Notes under the pieces: generated by a model
What the model was told of the DNA's origin: nothing
The model's input: the letters and a program-made list of their open reading frames with translations, nothing else
The model's database searches: none
NCBI RefSeq assembly: GCF_018882385.1
Contig: NZ_JACVON010000002.1
Location: 682,001-746,000 of the forward strand
DNA from: Polynucleobacter sp. 30F-ANTBAC
Lineage (GTDB): Bacteria; Pseudomonadota; Gammaproteobacteria; Burkholderiales; Burkholderiaceae
DNA length: 64,000 nt
Direction: 5' to 3'
Translations under genes and position numbers: made by a program
Shown: positions 45,740 to 54,597 of the stretch, piece after piece
Layout of the letters: each line of letters opens with the position of its first letter
Numbering within the stretch: the stretch's first letter is position 1

Positions 45740-46840
45740 ATGAAAGTTACAGAGTTTTACAAGCAAGAGTTGGTGAAGCGCGGCTACGGCAGTGATGCTG
45801 CTCAAAACGCTGCTATCGACCGTCTGCAACTTTGCCAAGATCAGTGGCTATCTTATAAAGAAGTGCGCAGTGGCAAATTAGCCAAGATGATGCGCTTCCC
45901 TGAGCTGCCACGTGGCGTGTATATGTGGGGTGGCGTAGGGCGTGGCAAATCATTTTTAATGGATTGCTTTTACGAAGCTTCTCCTGTTGAAAAAAAGACC
46001 CGATTGCATTTTCATGAGTTCATGCGTGAAGTGCATCGTGAGCTCCAAGACTTACGAGGCAAGGCAGATCCTTTAGATATTCTGGGTAAAAATATTGCCA
46101 AGAAATATCGCCTCATTTGTTTTGATGAGTTTCATGTGAGCGATGTGGCGGATGCCATGATTTTGTACAAATTATTGGATGCGCTATTTAAAAACCGCGT
46201 GCAGTTTGTGATGACTTCTAACTACCGTCCTGATCTTTTGTATCCAGATGGGTTGCATCGTGATCGCATCTTACCGGCGATTGCGCTCTTGCAAGAGAAG
46301 CTAGATGTGATGAATGTTGATGCAGGTATCGACTATCGTCAGAAAGCGATGGAGCAGGTTCAGGCGTATTACACACCGTTAGGTCCAGAGACGGATGCCA
46401 TCATGGGCAATGTCTTTAACACGGTAGCTGAAGCACATGATGCGGAAGATCCAACGCTACATATTGAAGCTCGCGAGATTAAAGCGATCCGACGTGCGGG
46501 TGGAGTTGCTTGGTTTGATTTTAAAACCATGTGCGGTGGCCCAAGGTCTCAGAATGATTATTTAGAGATTTCTCAGTTATTCCATACTGTGTTGTTATCA
46601 GATGTGCCATATATGCCACCTAAGTTTGCAAGTGAAGCGAGACGCTTTACTTGGTTGATTGATGTTTTTTATGATCACAAAGTCAAATTGATCATTTCAG
46701 CAGAAGTAGAGCCTGAAATGCTTTATACCGAAGGTCCGATGGCTAACGAATTCCATCGCACGGTTTCTCGTATTGTTGAGATGCAATCCAAAGAGTATTT
46801 GGATGCGCCTCGTCGAATCGTTGATACCCGCTTAACCTAA
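45740..46840 (+). CDS. zapE: Cell division protein ZapE (AFG1-like ATPase)
   Basis: P-loop AAA-type ATPase of the AFG1 family; in E. coli ZapE acts on the FtsZ ring under stress and low oxygen. Walker A GGVGRGKSFLMD (about residues 64-75), Walker B RLICFDEFHVSDVADAM, and sensor region VMTSNYRPDLLYPDGL. 366 residues, normal. Follows lpdA on the same strand, a common arrangement in betaproteobacteria. Confidence 0.95.
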   Translation: MKVTEFYKQELVKRGYGSDAAQNAAIDRLQLCQDQWLSYKEVRSGKLAKMMRFPELPRGVYMWGGVGRGKSFLMDCFYEASPVEKKTRLHFHEFMREVHRELQDLRGKADPLDILGKNIAKKYRLICFDEFHVSDVADAMILYKLLDALFKNRVQFVMTSNYRPDLLYPDGLHRDRILPAIALLQEKLDVMNVDAGIDYRQKAMEQVQAYYTPLGPETDAIMGNVFNTVAEAHDAEDPTLHIEAREIKAIRRAGGVAWFDFKTMCGGPRSQNDYLEISQLFHTVLLSDVPYMPPKFASEARRFTWLIDVFYDHKVKLIISAEVEPEMLYTEGPMANEFHRTVSRIVEMQSKEYLDAPRRIVDTRLT

Positions 46841-46934
46841 AAATAATCAGAACTCTCTGACAAAATTTTCAGCGTACGGCTGACATACAAGTATTTCCTG
46901 AATCATTAATCTATCTCTTTACGGGGGAAATGAG

Positions 46935-47120
46935 ATGGTGATTGATTGGGTAAATTTTTTACTTGTTTTTAGAGCTATGAGCTCTGTCATGTTGGCTGAA
47001 ATATTTTTATCTTATTTTTTTAAAGGTTTTCGTGATTGGTACGCTATAACACTTATACTTTCTATAAGTATATTTTTAATTTTATTAACGAGTTTTTCAC
47101 TTAAACCAAAGGGCAAATAA
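46935..47120 (+). CDS. Small two-helix membrane protein, first of a micro-cluster
   Basis: 61-residue protein with two hydrophobic stretches (about 5-30 and 36-54) and a basic end (SLKPKGK). GGGGGAAATGAG precedes the ATG. No family is recognised. The stop overlaps the ATG of a 41-residue membrane peptide (TAATG), which argues that both are really translated. AT-rich compared with flanking zapE and the PHP gene. Confidence 0.6.
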   Translation: MVIDWVNFLLVFRAMSSVMLAEIFLSYFFKGFRDWYAITLILSISIFLILLTSFSLKPKGK

Positions 47121-47245
47121 TGGATCCTCTTACTGAAGAGCAAATTAGGTTAACGATTGTTGGAGTGTTCATTGTGGTTTTTGTATTTTTAGCAAGATGT
47201 CTTGAATACTATCAACTTAAAAATAAGCAAAAACAAGAGAAATAG
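47120..47245 (+). CDS. 41-residue single-helix membrane peptide
   Basis: Begins MDPLTEEQIRLTIVG, has one transmembrane helix (about residues 10-26) and ends with a charged tail rich in Lys and Gln (LKNKQKQEK). Its start overlaps the stop of the preceding small gene by one base. It resembles the N-terminal part of the next gene's product: I-x-L-x-x-V-G-x-F-x-V-x-F then A-x-x-x-E-Y are shared. The type II-like topology (short N-terminus, one helix, basic cytoplasmic tail) recalls small respiratory-complex or transporter subunits, but no function can be assigned. Confidence 0.55.
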   Translation: MDPLTEEQIRLTIVGVFIVVFVFLARCLEYYQLKNKQKQEK

Positions 47246-47294
47246 AATTTATAACTGGTTGTTTTAAGGTGAGTTATTTTTAAAAGGGAAAAAT

Positions 47295-47504
47295 ATGGAA
47301 CAGGTGTCTGGCGATTTTTTTTCAAAAGCTAATATTCAGCTGATGTGTGTTGGAGGATTCTATGTGGCCTTTTTTGGCTTTGCCAAATACATGGAGTACA
47401 GAGAAGTGCAAAAGGCAGCCAAGGATCGGCATTTAAAAAAATCTCAAAACAATGATGACGCTGAAAAGGATAACTTGGTTGAAGTACCTCCATTTAATAT
47501 TTGA
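47295..47504 (+). CDS. 69-residue single-helix membrane protein, paralogue of the previous one
   Basis: AAAAGGGAAAA gives a ribosome binding site. One transmembrane helix (about residues 14-32, IQLMCVGGFYVAFFGFAKY), then MEYREVQKAAKDRHLKK and an acidic, disordered C-terminal end. Aligns with the 41-residue peptide upstream over about 28 residues, so the two look like a duplicated pair. No family recognised. Confidence 0.6.
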   Translation: MEQVSGDFFSKANIQLMCVGGFYVAFFGFAKYMEYREVQKAAKDRHLKKSQNNDDAEKDNLVEVPPFNI

Positions 47505-47578
47505 GCGACTGGCTTTTATGGTTAATTGCAGCAATAAATCCTCAAGCACTGAGGGTCATTGCCAAGTAAAATAGGGTC

Positions 47579-48418
47579 ATGCATACAATCAATGCCGACT
47601 TGCATTGCCACTCCGTTGTTTCTGATGGAACTTTGACCCCTGAGGTTCTCGCTCAGCGCGCCCATTCAAATGGTGTTGAGATTTGGTCTTTAACTGATCA
47701 TGATGAATTGGGTGGTCAGGAGCGAGCTCAGAAAGCTGCTCAAGACTTGGGTATGCGCTATATCAGTGGTGTCGAGATATCGGTCACTTGGTGTCAACAA
47801 ACGGTTCATATTGTTGGATTGGGTATTGACCCTCAGAATCCTGAGCTCCTTGAGGGTTTGTATCAGACTCGTAACGGTCGAACCAATCGGGCAAAAGCCA
47901 TGTCGGATCAGTTGGACCAAGCTGGCATCAAGGGTGCCTATGAGGGCGCTCTTCAGTTCGTGGGTAACCCCGAATTAATTTCCAGAACGCACTTTGCTCG
48001 TTTTCTAGTGGAATCAGGTGTTTGCAAAGATACCAACGAAGTTTTTGCCAACTACCTTGTTGATGGAAAACCGGGCTTTGTTGCTCATGAGTGGGCTTCT
48101 TTAGCCAATGCTGTGGGGTGGATTAAAAGTGCCGGAGGGGTTGCTGTAATTGCCCATCCAGGCCGTTATCGCTATACATCCTTGCAGTTGACACAGCTTT
48201 ATGAGCAGTTTAAAGACCTAGGTGGTGAGGGTATTGAAGTGGTCACCGGGAGCCATAGTTCATCCGAGTATCAAACATTTGCTAAAGTAGCGTTACAGTA
48301 TGGTTTTATGGCTTCTCGCGGGTCTGATTTTCATGATCCTATAGAGAGTCATGTGGATCTGGGGCAGTTGCCAGATTTACCTACACAATTACGACCTGTT
48401 TGGTCGGTGTTTCAATAA
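47579..48418 (+). CDS. PHP-domain phosphoesterase (RNase AM/YciV-like)
   Basis: Metal-dependent phosphoesterase of the PHP family. Close homologues hydrolyse 3',5'-nucleoside bisphosphates and trim RNA 5' ends (RNase AM). The first metal motif DLHCHSVVSDGTL is at residues 7-19, followed by SLTDHDELGG, SGVEISVTW, AHPGRYRYT, TGSHSSSEY and RGSDFHDP, all metal-ligand segments in the right order. 279 residues. Only 7 bp before trpS and probably co-transcribed. Confidence 0.92.
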   Translation: MHTINADLHCHSVVSDGTLTPEVLAQRAHSNGVEIWSLTDHDELGGQERAQKAAQDLGMRYISGVEISVTWCQQTVHIVGLGIDPQNPELLEGLYQTRNGRTNRAKAMSDQLDQAGIKGAYEGALQFVGNPELISRTHFARFLVESGVCKDTNEVFANYLVDGKPGFVAHEWASLANAVGWIKSAGGVAVIAHPGRYRYTSLQLTQLYEQFKDLGGEGIEVVTGSHSSSEYQTFAKVALQYGFMASRGSDFHDPIESHVDLGQLPDLPTQLRPVWSVFQ

Positions 48419-48425
48419 GAGATAT

Positions 48426-49628
48426 ATGTTTTCTGAACGCGTTTTATCAGGTATGCGCCCAACTGGCGCTCTGCACTTAGGTCACTACCATGGTGTACTT
48501 AAGAATTGGGTTAAGCTTCAAGCCGAGTACCCGTGTTACTTTTTTGTGGCTGACTGGCATGCGCTAACCACCCATTATGAGACACCTGGGGTTATTGAAG
48601 AATCTGTTTGGGATATGGTGATCGACTGGTTGGCGGCTGGTATTGATCCAACCCAAGCGACACTATTTATTCAAAGTAAAGTACCTGAGCATGCAGAACT
48701 ATTTCTATTGCTCTCGATGGGAACGCCTTTAGGTTGGTTAGAGCGTGTACCAACCTATAAAGATCAGATTGAAAAACTCAAAGAAAAAGATTTACAGACT
48801 TATGGTTTCTTGGGTTACCCCTTACTCCAAGCCGCAGATATCTTGATCTATCGTGCACAGCACGTACCAGTCGGTGAAGATCAGATTCCTCACGTGGAAA
48901 TGACGCGTGAAGTGGCTCGCCGCTTCAATCATTTATATGGTCGTGAGCCAGGCTTTGAAGAGAAAGCTCTAGAAGCTGCTAAGAAGCTGGGTAGCAAGCG
49001 TACAAAGCTATATCTAGAGCTTCGTACCGAGTATCAAGAAAAAGGTCATGACGAGGCCCTAGAGCAAGCTAGAGCGGTGTTAGCAGATGCTCAAAGTTTG
49101 TCGATGGGCGATCGTGAGCGTTTATTCGGTTACTTAGAGGGCTCAAGAAAAATTATTCTTGCTGAGCCACAAGCATTGTTAACTGCGCAAAGCAAAATGC
49201 CAGGCTTGGATGGTCAAAAAATGTCTAAATCTTATGGCAACACAATTGCCCTAAGAGAAGATGCTGCGTCCGTTGAAAAGAAGGTTCGCACAATGCCAAC
49301 CGATCCAGCGCGAGTTCGTAAAACAGATCCCGGTAACCCGGCTCGTTGTCCTGTATGGCAATTGCATGAGGTTTATTCGAGTGAAGAGACTCGTGCTTGG
49401 GCAGAAAAAGGCTGTAAGAGTGCTGGCATTGGTTGTATTGAGTGTAAACAACCCGTGATCGATGGCATTCTAAAAGAACAACAGCCGATGATGGAAAGAG
49501 CTCAAACCTATTTAGATGACCCTAGTTTATTGCGCGCGATCATTGCAGATGGTTGCGACAAGGCTCGTAAGTCAGCACAAGAAACCATGCGTGACGTTCG
49601 TGAGGCGATGGGGCTTGATTACAGCTAA
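48426..49628 (+). CDS. trpS: Tryptophanyl-tRNA synthetase
   Basis: Class I synthetase that charges tRNA-Trp. The ATG at 48426 gives the standard N-terminus (RVLSGMRPTGALHLGHYHG) with the HIGH-type motif LHLGHYHG. The KMSKS motif is intact (GQKMSKSYGNT, about residue 264). At 400 residues it is of the longer class with an inserted segment between about 185 and 245. Downstream region includes CKSAGIGCIECKQPVIDGI, typical of this class. The next gene overlaps its 3' end. Confidence 0.96.
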   Translation: MFSERVLSGMRPTGALHLGHYHGVLKNWVKLQAEYPCYFFVADWHALTTHYETPGVIEESVWDMVIDWLAAGIDPTQATLFIQSKVPEHAELFLLLSMGTPLGWLERVPTYKDQIEKLKEKDLQTYGFLGYPLLQAADILIYRAQHVPVGEDQIPHVEMTREVARRFNHLYGREPGFEEKALEAAKKLGSKRTKLYLELRTEYQEKGHDEALEQARAVLADAQSLSMGDRERLFGYLEGSRKIILAEPQALLTAQSKMPGLDGQKMSKSYGNTIALREDAASVEKKVRTMPTDPARVRKTDPGNPARCPVWQLHEVYSSEETRAWAEKGCKSAGIGCIECKQPVIDGILKEQQPMMERAQTYLDDPSLLRAIIADGCDKARKSAQETMRDVREAMGLDYS

Positions 49629-50184
49629 ATCTCATCTTGATTTAGTGACTGTGCCGCCTTCTCCTTGGGTTGTTGCGCATGCTAATCAATTCAAATCTGG
49701 CGCACGCGTATTGGATTACGCATGCGGTAGTGGGCGACATGCTATGTGGTTGGCTGAGCAGGGCTTTGAGGTGGTTGCTATTGATCGTGATCAAGAGGCA
49801 CTCCAGCACCTCCAGATAAAAGCTCAAAACTTACCTCAAGGGTCAATCCAGACCGTTTGTTTGGATCTTGAGGGTGAGCAGTGGGATTTATCCTCTTTAG
49901 GCTTATTTGATGCCGTCGTCGTCACCAATTATTTGTATCGACCACACCTCCATAAATTAAATAAACTATTGAATAATAATGGTTTTTTGGTTTACGAGAC
50001 CTTTGCTGTTGGCAACGAAGTATTCGGTAAGCCCAGCAATCCTAACTTTTTATTAAAACCCAATGAGCTCTTGAGCTTCTCTGAAAACATGCAAATATTG
50101 GCTTACGAGGACCTCATTGTTCAAATTCCTAAACCAGCCTGTGTTCAAAGACTCTGTGCTGTTCCGCTACAATCAAAAACATGA
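49615..50184 (+). CDS. Class I SAM-dependent methyltransferase
   Basis: Rossmann-fold methyltransferase; motif I is [19 protein letters not shown], followed by the acidic residue of VVAIDRD. Motif IV-like region is [15 protein letters not shown]. The TTG at 49615, inside the end of trpS, is my best start (189 residues, GGGG just upstream); GTGs at 49645 and 49651 are alternatives. Lacks a specificity domain, so the substrate is unknown; it resembles the TehB/UbiE-like small methyltransferases. Its stop overlaps the dapA ATG by 4 bp. Confidence 0.85.
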   Translation: MITAKSHLDLVTVPPSPWVVAHANQFKSGARVLDYACGSGRHAMWLAEQGFEVVAIDRDQEALQHLQIKAQNLPQGSIQTVCLDLEGEQWDLSSLGLFDAVVVTNYLYRPHLHKLNKLLNNNGFLVYETFAVGNEVFGKPSNPNFLLKPNELLSFSENMQILAYEDLIVQIPKPACVQRLCAVPLQSKT

Positions 50185-51092
50185 CTAAATTAGCTAAAAA
50201 AATCACTGGAAGTTTAGTGGCGATCGTCACGCCCATGCACCCTGATGGCAGCCTTGATTTGCCGGGTTTGCGTCAACTGATCGACTGGCATATTGCTGAA
50301 GGTACGGATGGCATTGTGATCGTTGGAACAACGGGGGAATCTCCGACTGTTTCCGTTGAAGAGCATTGCGAACTGATTCGTGTCACAGTGGAACATACTG
50401 CCAAGCGCATTCCTATTATTGCTGGCACCGGGGGTAATTCAACCAGTGAAGCGATTGAGTTAACAGCCTTTGCTAAAAAAGTCGGTGCAGATGCTAGCTT
50501 GCAAGTGGTGCCTTATTACAACAAGCCGACGCAAGAAGGTATGTACTTGCATTTCAAAACGATTGCAGAAAAAGTAGACCTGCCTGTGATTTTGTATAAC
50601 GTGCCGGGTCGTACCGTTGCCGATATGAGTAATGAAACCATTCTGCGTTTGGCAAAAGTTCCAGGCGTGGTAGGTGTTAAAGATGCAACCGGTAATTTAG
50701 AGCGTGGCATGCAATTGATTGCTGGTTTAAATGCAACGGGCTGTTCGGATTTTGCAGTTTATTCAGGTGATGATTTAACTGCCTTGCTACTTATGTTGAT
50801 GGGTGGTCATGGCAATATTTCAGTGACAGCTAACGTAGCGCCTCGATTGATGCACGAGTTGTGTGTCGCTGCTATGGCAGGTGATGCGTCAAAAGCTAGA
50901 GAGATTCAGTACCAATTATTAGCAGTTCATAAAGCCATGTTCATTGAAGCGAATCCAATTCCTGTGAAATGGGCTCTTCATGCGATGGGTTTAATGGCTG
51001 AAGGCATTCGTTTGCCTCTCACCACTTTAACGCCTAGCGCTCAAGAACAGGTGCTACTAGCGCTTAAAGGCGCTGGATTAGTTAAGAAGTAA
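50181..51092 (+). CDS. dapA: 4-hydroxy-tetrahydrodipicolinate synthase
   Basis: Condenses pyruvate with aspartate semialdehyde, the first committed step to lysine and diaminopimelate. TIM-barrel signatures: [16 protein letters not shown] near residue 47, the Tyr of [17 protein letters not shown], the Schiff-base Lys in [12 protein letters not shown], and [22 protein letters not shown]. 303 residues. Translationally coupled to the upstream methyltransferase (ATGA) and followed by bamC, a conserved dapA-bamC order. Confidence 0.97.
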   Translation: MTKLAKKITGSLVAIVTPMHPDGSLDLPGLRQLIDWHIAEGTDGIVIVGTTGESPTVSVEEHCELIRVTVEHTAKRIPIIAGTGGNSTSEAIELTAFAKKVGADASLQVVPYYNKPTQEGMYLHFKTIAEKVDLPVILYNVPGRTVADMSNETILRLAKVPGVVGVKDATGNLERGMQLIAGLNATGCSDFAVYSGDDLTALLLMLMGGHGNISVTANVAPRLMHELCVAAMAGDASKAREIQYQLLAVHKAMFIEANPIPVKWALHAMGLMAEGIRLPLTTLTPSAQEQVLLALKGAGLVKK

Positions 51093-51172
51093 AAAGTTTT
51101 AAGTAAATTTTTATTCAATTTTTAGATAGCAACACTCAGAATAGTTAACAGTTCGACAACTTAGGAAAACAT

Positions 51173-52297
51173 ATGCGTCGCTTACCCTCACAGTCAAGAT
51201 TGGTTCTTATTGGAACTCTTAGTCTCTTGTTAACTGCTTGCTCCAGCACCTTTTCAGGTGACACCATTGATTACAAATCAGCCGGTGAGAAAAAAGGTCC
51301 TAATTTGGCGTTTCCTCCTGATATGGCAGTGGCTGGTGGTGATAAGCGCTATGTGGTGCCTGATGGTGGCGCTACGTTGTCCGGTTACAGCAATGCTGTA
51401 CAAACCAAACCAACCAGTAAAGAAGCTGTTTTACCCACTGTTGCTGGTATTAGAGTGGAGCGTGATGGTAGCCGTCGTTGGTTGGTTATCAATAAGCCGG
51501 CTAAAGAGCTTTATCCAAGCATTCGTGATTTCTGGCAGGAGACTGGTTTTATCTTGATGGTCGACTCTCCTGAGACGGGAATTATGGAAACTGATTGGGC
51601 GGAGAATCGTGCCAAGATTCCTCAGGACTTTATTAGAAGAACAATTGGTAAGGTTTTAGATTCTATTTACTCAACGGGTGAGCGTGATAAATTCCGTACA
51701 CGTTTAGAGGTCAATAGTAAGGGTGAGACAGAGGTATTTATTACGCATCGTGGTGCAACTGAGGAGTTGACTGGTTCAGATAAGAACCAAGCCATGTGGA
51801 CAACTCGAGCTAATGATCCTGAGCTTGAAGCCGAGTTTTTGGCTCGCTTGATGCAACGTTTGGGTTATGCTGAAGAGTCTACTAAAGCTTCATTGGCTGC
51901 TGCCAAAACAGCATCGGGCACAACAAAGGTTTCTAATTTGAAGAAAACTCCAACGCCTCGTTTGGAGTTTGCTGGTAATTTTGATCGTGCTTGGCGAGAA
52001 GTTGGTGTGGGTCTTGATCGTTCGAATTTCACTGTGGATGATCGCGATCGCAGCAAAGGTATCTACTATGTACGCTTTGTTAATACGCAAGAGTTATCAA
52101 ATGAACGTGGTTTCTTTGACAAAATGTTCAGTAAGAAGTCCGATGATGATATGAAAAAGGCTAAGCGTTACCGTGTACTTGTTAAAGATACTGCTGGCAC
52201 AGTTACAGTAACTGTTCAAGATGAAAATGGTGCTGCTGAAGCAGGCGGTGTTTCTGAACAAATCTTAAGTCTTTTAGACCTTCAAGTTGGCAAGTAA
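51173..52297 (+). CDS. bamC: Outer membrane assembly lipoprotein BamC
   Basis: Lipoprotein component of the BAM complex that inserts beta-barrels. Signal peptide with lipobox LLTAC (Cys about residue 23), followed by the unstructured N-terminal segment that binds BamD (IDYKSAGEKKGPNLAFPPDM). Two helix-grip domains follow: one from about 95 (RRWLVINKPAKELYPSIRDFW) and one from about 260 (EFAGNFDRAWREVGVGLDRSNFTVDDRD). 374 residues. TTAGGAAAAC upstream. Confidence 0.94.
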   Translation: MRRLPSQSRLVLIGTLSLLLTACSSTFSGDTIDYKSAGEKKGPNLAFPPDMAVAGGDKRYVVPDGGATLSGYSNAVQTKPTSKEAVLPTVAGIRVERDGSRRWLVINKPAKELYPSIRDFWQETGFILMVDSPETGIMETDWAENRAKIPQDFIRRTIGKVLDSIYSTGERDKFRTRLEVNSKGETEVFITHRGATEELTGSDKNQAMWTTRANDPELEAEFLARLMQRLGYAEESTKASLAAAKTASGTTKVSNLKKTPTPRLEFAGNFDRAWREVGVGLDRSNFTVDDRDRSKGIYYVRFVNTQELSNERGFFDKMFSKKSDDDMKKAKRYRVLVKDTAGTVTVTVQDENGAAEAGGVSEQILSLLDLQVGK

Positions 52298-52320
52298 GCA
52301 ACAAGAAGTAAACAGCAGGT

Positions 52321-52355
52321 AAAAAAAAGACCACCCGAAGGTGGTCTTTTTTATT
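52321..52355. terminator. Bidirectional intrinsic terminator
   Basis: GACCACC / GGTGGTC stem with a CGAA loop, extended by A/T pairs into long A and T runs. It lies between convergent bamC and the small lipoprotein gene. Confidence 0.95.
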
Positions 52356-52365
52356 TCAGTAAGAA

Positions 52366-52539
52366 TTACTTCTTAGCTGGCTCAGCTGCTGCTGGAGCTG
52401 CTGGAGCTGCAGGTGCTGCTGCTGGAGCTGCTGCATCAGCTGGAGCTGCTGCTGGAGCTACTGGAGCTGGAGCTTCTTTTTTGCCACAAGCTGCCAAAGA
52501 AATTGCTAACAAAGATGCTACTAATAGTGATTTTTTCAT
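52366..52539 (-). CDS. 57-residue Ala/Pro-rich lipoprotein
   Basis: Tiny gene with a clean start (AAGGAAA 6 bp before the ATG) and a classic lipoprotein signal: MKKSLLVASLLAISLAAC with lipobox SLAAC (Cys18). The mature 39 residues are GKKEAPAPVAP followed by an Ala/Pro-rich low-complexity stretch (AAPAAAP units) ending EPAKK. The DNA of the tail is built from near-repeats of GCTGGAGCTGC on the plus strand. It ends at a strong terminator. Such small Ala/Pro lipoproteins occur in many betaproteobacteria and may act as envelope spacers; function unknown. Confidence 0.85.
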   Translation of the reverse strand: MKKSLLVASLLAISLAACGKKEAPAPVAPAAAPADAAAPAAAPAAPAAPAAAEPAKK

Positions 52540-52656
52540 TTTTTATTTCCTTAAAAGATTAGCTAATCATCTAACGGTGATTTAGACCGGATCCTTGGGT
52601 GAGTTCACTTTGGGATCAGAGGGAGATTATAAATAGATTTATAAAAAATACTAGAG

Positions 52657-53916
52657 TTAACCCTTATCGATCTTAGATGAATTGATGCATAACCAACCCG
52701 ATTGGTAAGCCTCAAACCAAGGGCTATCTTCATCGGTAATCCAGTAACAAAGATCTATACACTGTAGAGCTGATAGTTGCTTGTGTTGACTCAGCTGGCA
52801 CCAGTAGGACCAATCCGGCTCATCAGAATCACTCATACTTTCGCCATTTAAATAGAAAAAATCCTTGTCATACAGTGACTTAGATGATGGCGCTAATCTA
52901 ATACCTGCTTGAGAAATCGCTTTTTTGAAGCTTGATAAATCAAGTAACACTCTTGGCGGGCTGAAAACAGCTTGTGGTTTTGGCTCACTCAAGATGCTAG
53001 CCAAAGTACAAGAGACGTCACTTTTGCTCCATTTCAGTTGATTGAGGTGCTGTTGAACAGCATCAATCAGTTGAGCAGGGATCAATGCTGGATCGAGGGT
53101 TGCCTGTTGGTCGGGATCGTTGTAAAGCTCTGACAAGGCTAGATTGTTCTCAAGAGCCTCGGTTGTGCGCCATAAGATTTCATTCATGAGCTCTTTATAA
53201 GTTGGAGCCCTAAATCCAATCGACCACGTTTGGCAGCCTGCATCGAGTGCGATGCCATCATGTGCAATATTGGGTGGCAAGTAGAGCATATCCCCAGGCT
53301 CTAAAACCCAATCATCCGTCGCTTTAAAGTTTTTTAAGATTTTGAGCGGAAGGTTTTCTTTGAGAGAAAGATCTTTTTGTGAGGAAATCTTCCAATGACG
53401 GCGTCCCTCCATTTGCAAAAGAAACACATCATAAGAATCAATATGAGGACCAACGCCACCTTTTTCTCCAGCGATGCTGATCATCAAATCATCTAAGCGC
53501 GCTTCTGGAATAAATCTAAACCATGACATCACGGTCTCTGCCGCAGGGTGATGGGCATTCACACTCTGAACCAACATGGTCCAATCGGGCTGTTGAAGAG
53601 ATGGGATAGCTGAAGTCTTTTGAGGGCCATGCGTGAGAGACCATGGGTGGCTCTTAACTAAACGAGACTCCACATTATTTTGTCCAGCCAACTTTTTCAG
53701 ATCGGAAAATGAAAGGGGGCTGGTGAGGGGGGATCCAGCGGCTTTGGCTAACTTAAAAGCAGGAATGGCACCTCTGACAAGAAGCGGTTTTTTCTGCCAA
53801 TAGTCTTTCATGAAGCGCTTGGGACTGATGCCCCCTAAAAGTGCCCAAGGCTCGTCAATTGGCAATGGCTGAGGTACTTTGGGCGGTATATAACTATTGG
53901 TTAATATTGGCTTCAT
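52657..53916 (-). CDS. roxA: Ribosomal protein uL16 arginine hydroxylase (RoxA/YcfD-like cupin)
   Basis: Fe(II)/2-oxoglutarate JmjC-type dioxygenase that hydroxylates an arginine of ribosomal protein L16. The metal triad is visible as GPHIDSYDVFLLQMEGRRHW (HxD at about residues 157-159) and LYLPPNIAHDG (distal His). The N-terminal GGISPKRFMKDYWQKKPLLVRGA is a family landmark. The C-terminal winged-helix-like dimerisation part (about 280-415) is present. 419 residues, slightly longer than E. coli YcfD. Confidence 0.92.
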   Translation of the reverse strand: MKPILTNSYIPPKVPQPLPIDEPWALLGGISPKRFMKDYWQKKPLLVRGAIPAFKLAKAAGSPLTSPLSFSDLKKLAGQNNVESRLVKSHPWSLTHGPQKTSAIPSLQQPDWTMLVQSVNAHHPAAETVMSWFRFIPEARLDDLMISIAGEKGGVGPHIDSYDVFLLQMEGRRHWKISSQKDLSLKENLPLKILKNFKATDDWVLEPGDMLYLPPNIAHDGIALDAGCQTWSIGFRAPTYKELMNEILWRTTEALENNLALSELYNDPDQQATLDPALIPAQLIDAVQQHLNQLKWSKSDVSCTLASILSEPKPQAVFSPPRVLLDLSSFKKAISQAGIRLAPSSKSLYDKDFFYLNGESMSDSDEPDWSYWCQLSQHKQLSALQCIDLCYWITDEDSPWFEAYQSGWLCINSSKIDKG

Positions 53917-53975
53917 GGCTGGATTAAACTCACTTCAGTAGGCTTTCGTAAAGACTCACGTAAAATAACATCATT

Positions 53976-54572
53976 ATGAAAGTACAAAAGAATACTATTG
54001 TTTCTCTAAGATACCGTCTGACGGATGCTCAAGACAATCTTATCGAAGAATCTGCAGGTCCGATGGTTTATTTACACGGTGGCTACGAAGGCACTTTCCC
54101 GAAGATTGAGGAAGCGGTGGATGGCCATGATGTGGGTTATGAAACCACGATTCAATTGGAACCGACCGACGCCTTTGGTGACTATGATCCTGACTTGCTC
54201 AAAATTGAAGCTCGCTCACGATTTCCGGAGCCCATTGAGGTTGGTATGCAGTTTGAGGGCTTATTGGATGATGAAGCACCTGTGGCTGATGCGGAATTAG
54301 ATCCAGATATCAAGGCGGATGACGATGATGAGGAGCCCCTTATTTATACCGTTACCGACTTGGCTGAAGACAAAGTGGTGTTAGATGGCAATCATCCACT
54401 AGCCGGTTTAGCTTTAAAGTTCTGGTTGCAGATTGCTGATGTGCGCGAAGCAACCGAAGAAGAATTGGAAGATGGGCATCCGTTGGGTGCTTTTGGATCC
54501 GATATTGAAGATGACGAAGCTGAGCTTGAAGAAATTATTCGTGACCAGGAACAGCGCCCAACGCTCCATTAA
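53976..54572 (+). CDS. slyD: FKBP-type peptidyl-prolyl isomerase, SlyD-like
   Basis: Prolyl isomerase and chaperone with an FKBP domain (about 1-70 and 130-165) and an inserted IF domain (about 75-130; LEPTDAFGDYDPDLL and SRFPEPIEVGMQFEG). The insert carries an unusually acidic extension (about 95-118, ADAELDPDIKADDDDEE) not found in short SlyDs. The C-terminus is Asp/Glu-rich instead of the His/Cys-rich metal tail of E. coli SlyD, so nickel binding is not expected. 198 residues. Convergent with mutS. Confidence 0.9.
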   Translation: MKVQKNTIVSLRYRLTDAQDNLIEESAGPMVYLHGGYEGTFPKIEEAVDGHDVGYETTIQLEPTDAFGDYDPDLLKIEARSRFPEPIEVGMQFEGLLDDEAPVADAELDPDIKADDDDEEPLIYTVTDLAEDKVVLDGNHPLAGLALKFWLQIADVREATEEELEDGHPLGAFGSDIEDDEAELEEIIRDQEQRPTLH

Positions 54573-54597
54573 TCGAAAAAATAAATTAACTTAAAAA

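Noticed and set aside
52380..52480. CRISPR-like or satellite repeat from the GCTGGAGCTGC units
   Set aside because: The units are in frame and encode the Ala/Pro tail of a small lipoprotein; there are no spacers.
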